NCBI GenBank assembly: GCA_023423715.1 | Contig: JAFAFC010000006.1 | Coordinates: forward strand, 39,511-103,510 | Source: Bacteroidota bacterium | GTDB lineage: Bacteria > Bacteroidota > Bacteroidia > Flavobacteriales > Weeksellaceae | Length of the DNA: 64,000 nt | Direction: 5' to 3' | Shown: piece after piece, positions 16,994 through 25,148 of the stretch | Layout of the letters: each line of letters starts with the position of its first letter | How positions within the stretch are numbered: the first letter of the stretch is position 1 | Notes under the pieces: generated by a model | The model's input: only the letters and a program-made list of their open reading frames with translations | Database searches by the model: none | Told to the model about the DNA's origin: nothing | Translations under genes and position numbers: made by a program

Positions 16994-18196
16994 ATGAAAC
17001 ATCTTGTAATTATTGGTATGGTGGTTCCGGAACCGGATTCTACGGCGGCTGGGCATCGTATGTTGCAACTTTTGGAGATGTTTCGTTCTTGGGATTTTAA
17101 GATCTCATTTTTAACATCCGCGCAACCTTCAGATTTCTCTTTAACGATGGATGTTGAGACGATTCAAATGAATGATTCTTCTTTTGACATGAGAATAAAA
17201 GAGCTAGCTCCCGATGTTGTTTTATTTGATCGGTACGTTACGGAAGAACAGTTTGGATGGCGCGTTTTTGAGAATTGCCCGAATGCAATTCGGATTATAG
17301 ATACCGAAGATTTACATTTTTTAAGAACCGCTCGTCAAATTGCATTTAAAGAAAATCGAGAATTAGAATATTCCGACTATATCAATACGGTTTTTAAACG
17401 TGAACTGGCTTCAATCCTGCGTTGTGATCTTTCTTTGATTATTTCGCAATACGAATATCAACTTTTGACGGAAAGCTTTCATATTGCACCACAAAATCTC
17501 TTGTACATACCGTTTTTGAATCGTGAAGTCATTCCTTCTTCGATTGGTTTTAGCGAACGAAAAAACTTTGTGAGTATTGGGAATTTCTTGCACGAACCCA
17601 ATTGGCAAACGGTTTTGAAATTAAAATCGTTGTGGAAATCCATTCGAAAGCAACTTCCTGATGCGGAAATGCATATTTACGGTGCGTATGCGAGTGAAAA
17701 AGTATTTCAGTTGCATAACGACAAAGAAGGTTTTTTAATCAAAGGTAGAGCTGAGAATGTAACCGATGTTTTTAATTCGGCTCGCGTTTTATTGGCTCCA
17801 ATTCCTTTTGGAGCTGGTTTGAAAGGGAAACTTTGGGAAAGTATGTTATATGGTTTACCGAATGTTACAACAGAAGTTGGCGCCGAAGGAATGCAATGGA
17901 ATGGTTTATGGAATGGTTTTATCGCCAATTCGGATGAGGGTTTTATTGAAAAAGCGGTTCAATTATATACTTCCGAATCGGATTGGAATCAAGCGCAAGA
18001 AAACGGATACGAAATTGCAAAGAACCAGTTTGATTGGGAGACTTTCGAAACGCAATTCAAAGAAAAAGTTGATTCGCTATTCGAGAATTTGCAAAAGCAT
18101 CGTGAAGCGAACTTTTTAGGACAGATTTTACAGCATCATTCTTTGAATTCGACAAAATACATGTCGAAATGGATTGAAGCCAAAAATAAGAACTAA
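16994..18196 (+). CDS. GT4-type glycosyltransferase
   Basis: 400 residues with a GT-B fold. The N-terminus (HLVIIGMVVPEPDSTAAGHRM) is the acceptor domain. The C-terminal domain begins near VSIGNFLHEPNWQTV and has the donor-sugar signature APIPFGAGLKGKLWESMLYG, in which the Lys and Glu contact the nucleotide sugar. Cytoplasmic, no membrane helix seen. It stands alone after the tRNA cluster and is followed by a terminator. Donor and acceptor cannot be named; polysaccharide or glycolipid synthesis is the usual role. Confidence 0.88.
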   Translation: MKHLVIIGMVVPEPDSTAAGHRMLQLLEMFRSWDFKISFLTSAQPSDFSLTMDVETIQMNDSSFDMRIKELAPDVVLFDRYVTEEQFGWRVFENCPNAIRIIDTEDLHFLRTARQIAFKENRELEYSDYINTVFKRELASILRCDLSLIISQYEYQLLTESFHIAPQNLLYIPFLNREVIPSSIGFSERKNFVSIGNFLHEPNWQTVLKLKSLWKSIRKQLPDAEMHIYGAYASEKVFQLHNDKEGFLIKGRAENVTDVFNSARVLLAPIPFGAGLKGKLWESMLYGLPNVTTEVGAEGMQWNGLWNGFIANSDEGFIEKAVQLYTSESDWNQAQENGYEIAKNQFDWETFETQFKEKVDSLFENLQKHREANFLGQILQHHSLNSTKYMSKWIEAKNKN

Positions 18197-18220
18197 AAAA
18201 GCCTCCAATTGGAGGCTTTT
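18197..18220. terminator. Bidirectional terminator
   Basis: Perfect 10 bp stem (AAAAGCCTCC / GGAGGCTTTT) with an AATT loop, between the rightward glycosyltransferase and the leftward SH3 protein gene. Confidence 0.9.
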
Positions 18221-18221
18221 G

Positions 18222-19073
18222 TTATTTTAACGTGAGTATTTGGGAAAGAACTTTGCCATCCCATCGATACTCATCTTGTCTTCGTTTAAAATGCTCTTTC
18301 TCGTTGTCATCTTTTTCCATTTCTTCCATTTTTAAGAAGATTGTATTCGGTTTTCCGCCCTTGTCATTTGGAAAAACCAAATCTTCAGAATGATAGAACA
18401 TATCCGCATCGCCAATACTCATTTGAAGCGGCAAATGAACCAATTCATTATTAGCGAATAACAGTCTTTGCTCATACGATGGAATTCCGCACGCTTCTCC
18501 CGATACCAATGATTTAATGATGAAATCGACATTTTTTAGTTTTCGATTGTCTTCAATTTCGAAATCTGCATACGATAAACTTTCGCCGATACCGCTTTTA
18601 AAAATCGCTTCGCTCACCAATTCGTTTCCGTTGAACGCTTTTACTGATGCGTAATTCACGGGTACGTCCATTTTGGATTCTTGGTCCCATTCTTTTCCGC
18701 TTTTTTGCATTCCAAATAGGAAGTCAAGTCCGCTTTTGGATACATGTTTGATGGCTAAATTCCCACCCCACACGAAACCTTCGCCAAAGGTGTTGTTCTT
18801 TGTATAGGATATTTTGTACCAATTTGCAGATCGTTCTCCAAGCCTGGTAATCACTGGACTTTGACTAACAATTAGTATGGAAGAATTTGCAGCTAGCGAA
18901 TCTAAAATCTTTCCAGAAATACTCGGTGTTTCTCGAATTCTGGTATCGTTGGTGAAGATTTTTTCCGCTTTTTTTCCATCAAAATTGAAAATACCGTAAG
19001 CGTAATCCCCCGATTCCTGAGCCATCCCAGATTGCATGGTAAAAAGACTGAAAAGCACTAATACGATTCTCAT
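18222..19073 (-). CDS. Secreted protein with bacterial SH3-like domain
   Basis: 283 residues. Signal peptide MRIVLVLFSLFTMQSGMAQ; then at about 40-110 an SH3b-like domain (TRIRETPSISGKILDSL, then WYKISYTKNNTFGEGFVWGGNLA), followed by a beta-rich domain without a family I recognise. SH3b domains in exported proteins often bind peptidoglycan peptides. It starts 4 nt after the prmA stop and is therefore translationally coupled with it, although no shared function is evident. Confidence 0.75.
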   Translation of the reverse strand: MRIVLVLFSLFTMQSGMAQESGDYAYGIFNFDGKKAEKIFTNDTRIRETPSISGKILDSLAANSSILIVSQSPVITRLGERSANWYKISYTKNNTFGEGFVWGGNLAIKHVSKSGLDFLFGMQKSGKEWDQESKMDVPVNYASVKAFNGNELVSEAIFKSGIGESLSYADFEIEDNRKLKNVDFIIKSLVSGEACGIPSYEQRLLFANNELVHLPLQMSIGDADMFYHSEDLVFPNDKGGKPNTIFLKMEEMEKDDNEKEHFKRRQDEYRWDGKVLSQILTLK

Positions 19074-19077
19074 GAGA

Positions 19078-19905
19078 TTATTTTTTTAGTAATAAACTTA
19101 CCCATTCTTCGCGTTGAAGTTTTCTTTCTAAGGTTAAATTTTGCTCTGTGCAAACCTCCAAAATATCGTCAACATCAAAGAAGCAAAGTCCTGATAATAA
19201 CAACGAACCTCCCTGATTTAATACCGATACGTACGTCGGAATATCCGAAATTAAAATGTTTCTATTGATATTTGCTAAAATAGTGTCAAAATTTTGACCA
19301 CCAAGATTGTCAGCAGTTCCTTGTGAGATATTTAGTTCCACTTGATTTCGAGCAGCATTTTCAAGGGAGTTTTCTACAGACCACTCGTCAATATCAATTG
19401 CAACAACTTCTTTTGCGCCTCTTTGTTTTGCGTAAATCGCCAACACAGACGTTCCACAACCCATATCTAAAACGGTTTCGCCATCGAAATTCATATCCAA
19501 CATCTGCTGAATCATCAAATGCGTTGTCGGGTGATGTCCTGTTCCGAACGACATTTTGGGTTGAATAATAATTTCGTGCATTTCTGGGTTTGATTCGTGG
19601 AATTCCGCACGAATAAGCACTTTGTCTTCCACATTGATTGGAGAAAAATTCTTTTCCCATTCTTCATTCCAATTAATATTCGGCATTTCTGCAAATGTAT
19701 ATGCAATGGAAACTTCCGAATTGTTCAGCAAAGGCAGCGCTTTCAACGCGCTTTCGTCAAAAAGGTTTGTCGGAATATATCCTAAAATACCGTCGTGTTC
19801 TTCAGTGAAGCTATCAAAACCAATTTCGATAAGCTCGGCCATCAATATTTCGTTCCACGGTTGAAGTGGATTTATCTTAAAGTTGAATTCCAAATAAGGT
19901 GTCAT
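19078..19905 (-). CDS. prmA: Ribosomal protein L11 methyltransferase
   Basis: 275 residues. PrmA trimethylates lysines and the N-terminus of ribosomal protein L11. The N-terminal substrate-binding ferredoxin-like domain is followed by a methyltransferase domain with motif I VLDMGCGTSVLAIYAKQRG, motif II VVAIDID and the NIxxNIL-type segment ILANINRNILI. FGTGHHPTTHLM is the conserved PrmA loop. Canonical motif I is usually DxGxGSG; here it reads DMGCGTS, still compatible with SAM binding. It has its own -7 element and leads into the SH3 protein gene. Confidence 0.95.
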   Translation of the reverse strand: MTPYLEFNFKINPLQPWNEILMAELIEIGFDSFTEEHDGILGYIPTNLFDESALKALPLLNNSEVSIAYTFAEMPNINWNEEWEKNFSPINVEDKVLIRAEFHESNPEMHEIIIQPKMSFGTGHHPTTHLMIQQMLDMNFDGETVLDMGCGTSVLAIYAKQRGAKEVVAIDIDEWSVENSLENAARNQVELNISQGTADNLGGQNFDTILANINRNILISDIPTYVSVLNQGGSLLLSGLCFFDVDDILEVCTEQNLTLERKLQREEWVSLLLKK

Positions 19906-19929
19906 GAATTTTCTGTTTTATGAATACGA

Positions 19930-19937
19930 CAAAATTA
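19930..19937 (-). promoter_or_regulatory. -7 promoter element of prmA
   Basis: TAATTTTG on the minus strand, 24 nt before the start. It forms half of the inverted repeat CAAAATT-AC-AATTTTG (19930-19945), a design similar to the element at 12289-12308. Confidence 0.55.
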
Positions 19938-19969
19938 CAATTTTGAAAAAGGTTGTAGTGGTTTTCAAT

Positions 19970-19997
19970 AAAAAAAGTCCGCAAAAAGAGCGGACGT
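19970..19997 (-). terminator. Terminator of tpiA
   Basis: Stem GTCCGC / GCGGAC with a 7 nt loop. The minus strand continues with a run of T. It lies just after the tpiA stop at 20019. Confidence 0.85.
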
Positions 19998-20018
19998 TTA
20001 TTTTTATGCATTTTAATT

Positions 20019-20777
20019 TTAATTAAAAGCTTCGATAATTTTTGAAAAATCTTCTAGTTTTAATGCGGCTCCACCGATTAAACCTCCATCGATATCAGGC
20101 TGCGAAAAAATTTCTTTCGCGTTGTCTGGTTTTACAGAACCTCCGTACAAGATAGAAACTTCATTAGCCACATCTTGACCGTATTTTGTAGCGATCAAAC
20201 TACGAATATGCGCGTGAATTTCTTGTGCTTGTTCTGGCGATGCCGTTTCTCCCGTTCCAATAGCCCAAACCGGCTCATAAGCAATCACTACTTTTTTAAT
20301 TTCATCAGCTGAAAGCGTGAAAAGAGCTGTTTCCGTTTGGTTTTTTACCACTTCGAAATGCTGACCCGATTTTCTCTGATCTAATGTTTCCCCGTTACAA
20401 TAAATTGGCGTTAAACCAGCATCCAATAAAGCTTTTACCTTTTTGTTCGCATGGCTATCCGTTTCGCCGTGATATTGTCTTCGTTCCGAATGAGAAACCA
20501 AACTACCATCAACGTTAATAGCCTTAATCATGTCAACAGAAATTTCTCCAGTATATGCTCCAGAAGCGTATTCGGAAACATCCTGAGCGTAAACACCCAC
20601 TTCTTTATTTGGGAAAATAGATTCCGCCATCGTTAAATACAACGCTGGAGGCGCAATATAAATCTCACAATTAGTTGTGTTGTTTTTTTTGTATTCTGCT
20701 AATTGTTGCATCAAAGATTCTGCTTCTGATGCGGTTTTGTTCATCTTCCAATTTCCGGCAACTATTTTTTTTCTCAT
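20019..20777 (-). CDS. tpiA: Triose-phosphate isomerase
   Basis: 252 residues, the normal TIM-barrel length. It interconverts dihydroxyacetone phosphate and glyceraldehyde 3-phosphate. Catalytic residues are in place: Lys11 (GNWKMNK), His96 (LVSHSERR) and Glu168 (AYEPVWAIGTG). The phosphate-binding loop LYGGSVKPDN and the GGLIGGAAL segment near the C-terminus are present. It sits in the leftward block after the TerB-like gene (54 nt gap) and ends at a clear terminator. Confidence 0.98.
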   Translation of the reverse strand: MRKKIVAGNWKMNKTASEAESLMQQLAEYKKNNTTNCEIYIAPPALYLTMAESIFPNKEVGVYAQDVSEYASGAYTGEISVDMIKAINVDGSLVSHSERRQYHGETDSHANKKVKALLDAGLTPIYCNGETLDQRKSGQHFEVVKNQTETALFTLSADEIKKVVIAYEPVWAIGTGETASPEQAQEIHAHIRSLIATKYGQDVANEVSILYGGSVKPDNAKEIFSQPDIDGGLIGGAALKLEDFSKIIEAFN

Positions 20778-20831
20778 GATTTAAGGTCGTATTGTTGATT
20801 TTTTATTTAGTGAATGAATTCGGGTTTGGAA

Positions 20832-21179
20832 TTAGAAATTCCAAAGATTTTTAAGAAGCTTATAAAAACGATGTTCTTCATCAGAAACTGTTTCGTCTGC
20901 TTTAATCAAAGATTTTGCAAATTTCACAAACTCTTTTCGCTCTTTTTCTGTAGAATCGTCTAAGAAGCATCTTGCGTGAAACTCAAAATGATCTTTCCAA
21001 TCTTCCGGTTGAAGGTTGATAATCACGTCCAATTCGTTATCCAAATTGATACGGAACGGAAATTCATTTCTCAGATATTCTGTGATTTTTACACCTTCGG
21101 CAGGAGCAACTTCACCGTCAACGGCTGCCAACAGCATTAATAAATGATAACCGGCAATCGGTTTATTTGATTTTTGCAT
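20832..21179 (-). CDS. TerB-like helical protein
   Basis: 115 residues, all-helical and acidic. LLAAVDGEVAPAEGVKITEYL followed later by ADETVSDEEHRFYKLLKNLW matches the repeated pattern of TerB-superfamily proteins (A-D-G-x-x-x-x-E-x near both ends). Some TerB proteins bind metal or act with membrane stress systems; here there are no other tellurite-resistance genes, so the role is open. It has its own -7 element inside the end of the upstream gene and precedes tpiA. Confidence 0.65.
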   Translation of the reverse strand: MQKSNKPIAGYHLLMLLAAVDGEVAPAEGVKITEYLRNEFPFRINLDNELDVIINLQPEDWKDHFEFHARCFLDDSTEKERKEFVKFAKSLIKADETVSDEEHRFYKLLKNLWNF

Positions 21180-21198
21180 TATAACTTTTTTAGCTAGT

Positions 21199-21206
21199 CA
21201 AAGGTA
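21199..21206 (-). promoter_or_regulatory. -7 promoter element of the TerB-like gene
   Basis: TACCTTTG on the minus strand, 19 nt before the start at 21179. Confidence 0.6.
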
Positions 21207-21209
21207 CGA

Positions 21210-22295
21210 TTAATTCTCAACAAAAACATGTCCAGGGACTTTATCTACAATCGTTCCGTTTTCTAAAATTAAAATGGATGGATTACTTCTAGCAATGGTT
21301 TTTATGGCAGTTCCGTCCATTGTTGCTGCAGGAATTGCTTGATAAACTCCAAAATTGGGTGCTACGCCTAAAACTAATGTATTTCCTGATTTTTTAGCTT
21401 TTTCTTGCGCTTTTTGAATCACTGCTTTGTCAGCCAAATTCGGGTGATAACTGAAAATCACAATCGCTTTTGGCGCTGCAATAACTTTTTGAGTCCAATC
21501 TGATCCATCTTGACCGTCTAACTTAAACTTGCTGATTTCCGATTTATAGCCTTCTTTCACCAATTTGGATTCCGTTTTGTCATCTAAAAGTTTCCAGGGC
21601 GAACCTTCTTCCCAATAGATTTTGTTATTCACATATTCGTCTTGATCCAACGATTTTTCTTCGCCTGTTTTTTCATTTTTAGCGGTGTAAAATACTTTGT
21701 AAACAGATGGATCTTGTGCAATTTTTTGTTGCTCAAGCTTCATATTCGTTCCAATTTTATAACTTCTGAAATCAATCATAGGTTCACGAATAATTCCATA
21801 AACCAAGATAAATCCTGTAAAAAAGATAGAAGCGAGCAACGTTATTTTTTGAATTCCATTTGATTTCTGAACAGTGGATTCTTTTTTATACAAAACCCAA
21901 AGTATGAGAAGTCCAACAAGTAAAATAATATCTTTGATAAAGCTTTGCCAAGGCGTGAATTTAATCGCGTCACCAAAACATCCACAATCGGTTACTTTAT
22001 TAAAATACGCTGAGTAGAACGTTAAAAACGCAAAGAAAACGCATAACGCAATAAGAACAGCGAGTACTTTTTTGGTTTTGATGTTAAATAGAAGAGCAAC
22101 TCCTAAAATAAGTTCCAAAGCCACAACAAAAATGGAAATTGGTAAAGCAAATGGCTCTAAAAAGGGCATATTAAAAACGCCCGCGGAGAAATACTCTTCC
22201 AATTTGAACGAAAACCCAATCGGATCGACCGCTTTTACAAAGCCTGAGGCTATAAAAATAAGGGCAATTACAATTCTTAAAACAGCTTTTATCAT
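21210..22295 (-). CDS. BT_3928-type DoxX family membrane protein
   Basis: 361 residues. Four N-terminal membrane helices form a DoxX/MauE-like domain. Between helices 2 and 3 the loop contains the DCGCFGD cysteine pair typical of MauE-type proteins, which act in thiol-disulfide chemistry. The C-terminal half (from about residue 180) is outside the membrane and ends with a thioredoxin-like pattern (VIFSYHPNLADKA, then SNPSILILENGTIVDKV) that lacks the CxxC. This architecture is widespread in Bacteroidota. It overlaps the upstream phosphatase-like gene by 4 bp. Function unknown; redox or membrane homeostasis is a guess. Confidence 0.8.
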   Translation of the reverse strand: MIKAVLRIVIALIFIASGFVKAVDPIGFSFKLEEYFSAGVFNMPFLEPFALPISIFVVALELILGVALLFNIKTKKVLAVLIALCVFFAFLTFYSAYFNKVTDCGCFGDAIKFTPWQSFIKDIILLVGLLILWVLYKKESTVQKSNGIQKITLLASIFFTGFILVYGIIREPMIDFRSYKIGTNMKLEQQKIAQDPSVYKVFYTAKNEKTGEEKSLDQDEYVNNKIYWEEGSPWKLLDDKTESKLVKEGYKSEISKFKLDGQDGSDWTQKVIAAPKAIVIFSYHPNLADKAVIQKAQEKAKKSGNTLVLGVAPNFGVYQAIPAATMDGTAIKTIARSNPSILILENGTIVDKVPGHVFVEN

Positions 22296-23359
22296 AATAG
22301 TTCTTTTACAAATTCAGTTTTTGGAGAAAGTTCCGTTGGATCAATTCCAATCAATTTTAATAGAGTAGGAGCAAGTTCCTTTAAATAGATCGTTTTCGAA
22401 GTTTTAACTTCTCCAGTTGATTTTAGTTGAGGATAATACAAAGCGAACCAGATTTCATCGGCGCTGGGAACATCACTTCCGTGATCGCCCCAAGATTTTA
22501 CCGAACCACGACCATGATCGGTTGTGATTAACAAAACGGTATTGTCCGTATATTCTGGCGTTGTTTGAATGAAATTCCAAATCTCAGATAGAAATTGATC
22601 CGTGTTTTTCATCGCATCCAAATAATAACGGTAATTCTCTGAATGTGCCCATTCATCGGTTTCTCCATAACCAATAAAGGCTACTTTTGGTTTTTTCGTT
22701 TTCAGATAATCCATCGCCATCGTGTGCGTGAAAATATCCAAAGCTTCGTTTCCATACCATGGTTTGTGCGAGTTTTTCAACATGGTATTTAGCAAATCAA
22801 CGTTGGGACTTTTATCATTTTTGTAGGTTGAAAATGCTTCAAAAACAGGAAACTTTGCTGTTGATTTATGAAAAATTCTAGCGAACGCATTCCACGCGCC
22901 AAAAGCGACCACTTGGTTTTCGTATGATTTTTTGGATTGAAGTACATCCAAAATATTCAAATTTGTATTTTCTGGATAATTGTTGGAATTCACTTTTTCA
23001 TCAACCCAACCCGAAAGAAGTTCGGCATAACCGGGATATGAAAAATGATAAGGATTAGATACTTTAACATCGCTTTGCTGATCGCGATTTCCATAGAAAC
23101 CTGCTTTTTTAGAAAGCTCGTTCCAGAAAAAAGGCATCATCGCTTCTCGATTTGGATACAGCGTTTTGATATTTTTCAGATTTCCTTTGGTGTTGGGATT
23201 AGCGATAATTTCATCATCCAATCCTTTAAAAACCTCTTGCCAACGTAAACCATCAATGGTAACAATGATCAATCTTTCGGGCTTTTTATTTTGTCCAAAA
23301 ACCAAAGTCGAACATAAAACGAATCCTAAAATTTGAAAAAAAGCGCCGATTTTCTTCAT
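22292..23359 (-). CDS. Exported alkaline-phosphatase-superfamily protein
   Basis: 355 residues with a signal peptide (MKKIGAFFQILGFVLCSTLVFGQ). The start of the mature domain LIIVTIDGLRWQEVFKGL carries the first metal-binding Asp and is followed by the rest of the superfamily core. GYGETDEWAHSENYRYYLD and LLITTDHGRG supply later Asp/His metal ligands. This fits the phosphodiesterase/nucleotide pyrophosphatase or phosphopentomutase-like branch; the substrate is unknown. It lies 5 nt after DUF1599 and overlaps the DoxX gene by 4 bp. Confidence 0.82.
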   Translation of the reverse strand: MKKIGAFFQILGFVLCSTLVFGQNKKPERLIIVTIDGLRWQEVFKGLDDEIIANPNTKGNLKNIKTLYPNREAMMPFFWNELSKKAGFYGNRDQQSDVKVSNPYHFSYPGYAELLSGWVDEKVNSNNYPENTNLNILDVLQSKKSYENQVVAFGAWNAFARIFHKSTAKFPVFEAFSTYKNDKSPNVDLLNTMLKNSHKPWYGNEALDIFTHTMAMDYLKTKKPKVAFIGYGETDEWAHSENYRYYLDAMKNTDQFLSEIWNFIQTTPEYTDNTVLLITTDHGRGSVKSWGDHGSDVPSADEIWFALYYPQLKSTGEVKTSKTIYLKELAPTLLKLIGIDPTELSPKTEFVKELL

Positions 23360-23364
23360 AGAAC

Positions 23365-23904
23365 TTAGTTTTCAGAAATTTTTATCAAACAGAAAACAGC
23401 GTAATTCAACATGTCAAAATAATTCGCATCCAAACCTTCCGAAACAATTGTTTTTCCTTGATTATCTTCAATTTGTTTCGTTCGCAATACTTTTTGATAG
23501 ATTAAATCTGTGATTGAAGAAATGCGCATTTCTCGCCAAGCTTCGCCGTAATCATGGTTTTTCTTTTCCATTAACAAACGAGCTTCGGTTGCAAAATGAT
23601 CGTAGAGGTTTAAGATTTCTTCTTCGTTTTCGTTGAGATCATCGGTTAAGCCTTTCTGCAATTGGATCAGTCCAATAATAGAGTAGTTTACGATCGCGAT
23701 AAATTCGTCATCTTCACTTTCATCAACCATGCGAACTTCAGCCATTTGAAGCGTACGAATTCGATTAACTTTAATATAGATTTGATCGGTAATGGAACTC
23801 GGTCGCAAAACGCGCCACGCGGCTCCATAATCTTTCATTTTTTTTGCAAATAAATCGCGACACTGCGCAATAACGTTCTCAAATTGTTCTGAGGTATTTC
23901 TCAT
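23365..23904 (-). CDS. DUF1599 protein (tandem duplicated domain)
   Basis: 179 residues made of two similar halves. Residues about 8-85 (LFAKKMKDYGAAWRVLRPSSIT) and 105-178 (LLMEKKNHDYGEAWREMRISSI) repeat the same K-x-x-DYG-x-AWR-x-x-R-x-SSITD pattern. DUF1599 has been linked by others to nucleotide-modification contexts, but its role in Bacteroidota core genomes is unknown. First gene of the operon with the phosphatase-like and DoxX genes, divergent from folP. Such an internal duplication suggests a symmetrical binding site. Confidence 0.85.
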   Translation of the reverse strand: MRNTSEQFENVIAQCRDLFAKKMKDYGAAWRVLRPSSITDQIYIKVNRIRTLQMAEVRMVDESEDDEFIAIVNYSIIGLIQLQKGLTDDLNENEEEILNLYDHFATEARLLMEKKNHDYGEAWREMRISSITDLIYQKVLRTKQIEDNQGKTIVSEGLDANYFDMLNYAVFCLIKISEN

Positions 23905-23921
23905 ATCATGCTATACTGTCT

Positions 23922-23929
23922 CAAAGATA
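23922..23929 (-). promoter_or_regulatory. -7 promoter element of the DUF1599 operon
   Basis: TATCTTTG on the minus strand, 17 nt before the start at 23904. Confidence 0.6.
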
Positions 23930-23969
23930 TGAAAATTCTCTAAAAAGGCTAAGTTTGGGTGGTTTGGTT

Positions 23970-23999
23970 TTGGGATGTTGGTGCCAATTTTTACCTTTG
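23970..23999 (+). promoter_or_regulatory. Promoter of folP
   Basis: TTG at 23970-23972, a 19 nt spacer, then TACCTTTG at 23992-23999. It ends 5 nt before the ATG at 24005, so transcription should begin at or next to the start codon. It also rules out the upstream in-frame ATG at 23975. Confidence 0.7.
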
Positions 24000-24004
24000 T
24001 TTTT

Positions 24005-24862
24005 ATGAATACGTTTTCACTCGAAGCCGCTAATTTTCCATCGTTGAATTGTCACGGTCGTTTGGTTGATTTAAGCAAGCCGAAAATTATGGGAATTCTG
24101 AATATGACGCCTGATTCTTTCTCAGATGGAGGGCGGTTTTTCTCTGAAATAGAGGCTTTAAAACATGCTGAACGGTTAGTTAATGAAGGTGTGGATATTT
24201 TGGATATTGGTGCGCAATCAACGAGACCAAACGCTGAAAAAATTTCTGCGGAAGGTGAAGTGCAAAGATTAGGAAAAATTATTTCTTTGATTAAAAAAGA
24301 ATTTCCCGAAGTTTTAATTTCGTTGGATACGTTTTATTCAGAAGTGGTTCGTTTTGGTTTTGATCAAGGAATGGATTTGGCAAACGATATTTCAGGCGGT
24401 CAATTTGATGAAAAAATGTTTTCAACGGTTGCGGAATTGAAAATTCCATACGTGTTGATGCATATCAATCCAACCTACGAAACGATGCATGAAAAGGAAA
24501 TGCAAGGCGATATGGTTGTTGAAATTAATCGCTATTTTTCAAATAATTTGCAGATTTTAAAAAAGCTTGGTGTCAAAGATGTGATTTTGGATCCAGGTTT
24601 TGGATTTGGAAAAACCGTAGAGCAACAGCATTTTATGTTGGATAATTGCGAGCATTTTGGATTTGGGAAATTTCCATTGCTAATCGGGATTTCGAGAAAA
24701 TCGTTTATCTACAAACCATTAGGAAAGCTTCCTACGGAAATCGATGATTTAACACAAAAATTGCATTTGAAAGTTCTAGAAAAAGGAGCAAAAATCTTAC
24801 GCGTTCACGATGTTGCGTCAACAAAAAGGACGATAGAAAAATTCTTAGAAGACAAAAATTAA
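24005..24862 (+). CDS. folP: Dihydropteroate synthase
   Basis: 285 residues from the ATG at 24005. It condenses 6-hydroxymethyl-dihydropterin diphosphate with p-aminobenzoate in folate synthesis. Signature motifs are all present: MGILNMTPDSFSDGG near residue 30, DIGAQSTRP, LDPGFGFGKT and LIGISRKSF, the last containing the sulfonamide/pABA-site residues. The start was placed by the promoter just upstream. The stop overlaps the convergent 78-residue gene by 4 bp. Confidence 0.96.
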   Translation: MNTFSLEAANFPSLNCHGRLVDLSKPKIMGILNMTPDSFSDGGRFFSEIEALKHAERLVNEGVDILDIGAQSTRPNAEKISAEGEVQRLGKIISLIKKEFPEVLISLDTFYSEVVRFGFDQGMDLANDISGGQFDEKMFSTVAELKIPYVLMHINPTYETMHEKEMQGDMVVEINRYFSNNLQILKKLGVKDVILDPGFGFGKTVEQQHFMLDNCEHFGFGKFPLLIGISRKSFIYKPLGKLPTEIDDLTQKLHLKVLEKGAKILRVHDVASTKRTIEKFLEDKN

Positions 24863-25095
24863 TTCAAGTTTTTTAGTTTTTCAGCATATTCTTCGGTGAA
24901 AACTTTTTTATCTTCTTGCATTTGCTCAATTGTTTTTGGAAGTCGGTAGTTGAACAAAACTTTTTCTTCCTCATCTAGAAAAATAAGTTCTTTCTCCTCA
25001 CCATCAATCATTTGTGCGAAAATATCCCACATAGAGGCATCGCGTAATTTTAGAATTTCGAAAAAATCTTGAGCTTTAATTTGTACTGATTTCAT
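24859..25095 (-). CDS. Small acidic hypothetical protein
   Basis: 78 residues from the ATG at 25095 (MKSVQIKAQDFFEIL). Upstream in-frame ATGs are rejected because they lie at or before the promoter element at 25101-25108. The sequence is rich in Glu and Lys and has no motif I recognise (IDGEEKELIFLDEEEKVLF is a predicted strand pair). It sits between folP (convergent, 4 bp overlap) and dnaG (divergent). Real coding is supported by the promoter and the tight packing. Function unknown. Confidence 0.65.
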   Translation of the reverse strand: MKSVQIKAQDFFEILKLRDASMWDIFAQMIDGEEKELIFLDEEEKVLFNYRLPKTIEQMQEDKKVFTEEYAEKLKNLN

Positions 25096-25100
25096 AATTG

Positions 25101-25108
25101 CAAAAATA
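25101..25108 (-). promoter_or_regulatory. -7 promoter element of the 78-residue protein gene
   Basis: TATTTTTG on the minus strand, ending 5 nt before the ATG at 25095. The spacing predicts a leaderless transcript. Confidence 0.6.
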
Positions 25109-25136
25109 ATCATTTTATTAATCCTTGAAACTTCTT

Positions 25137-25144
25137 TATTTTTA
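25137..25144 (+). promoter_or_regulatory. Possible -7 element of dnaG
   Basis: TATTTTTA is a one-base variant of TAnnTTTG and ends 4 nt before the dnaG ATG. Confidence 0.35.
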
Positions 25145-25148
25145 CAAA

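Noticed and set aside
20832..21179. Tellurite-resistance or TerB-linked defence island
   Set aside because: Only one small TerB-like protein among housekeeping genes; no TerC/D/E/Z or ATPase partners.
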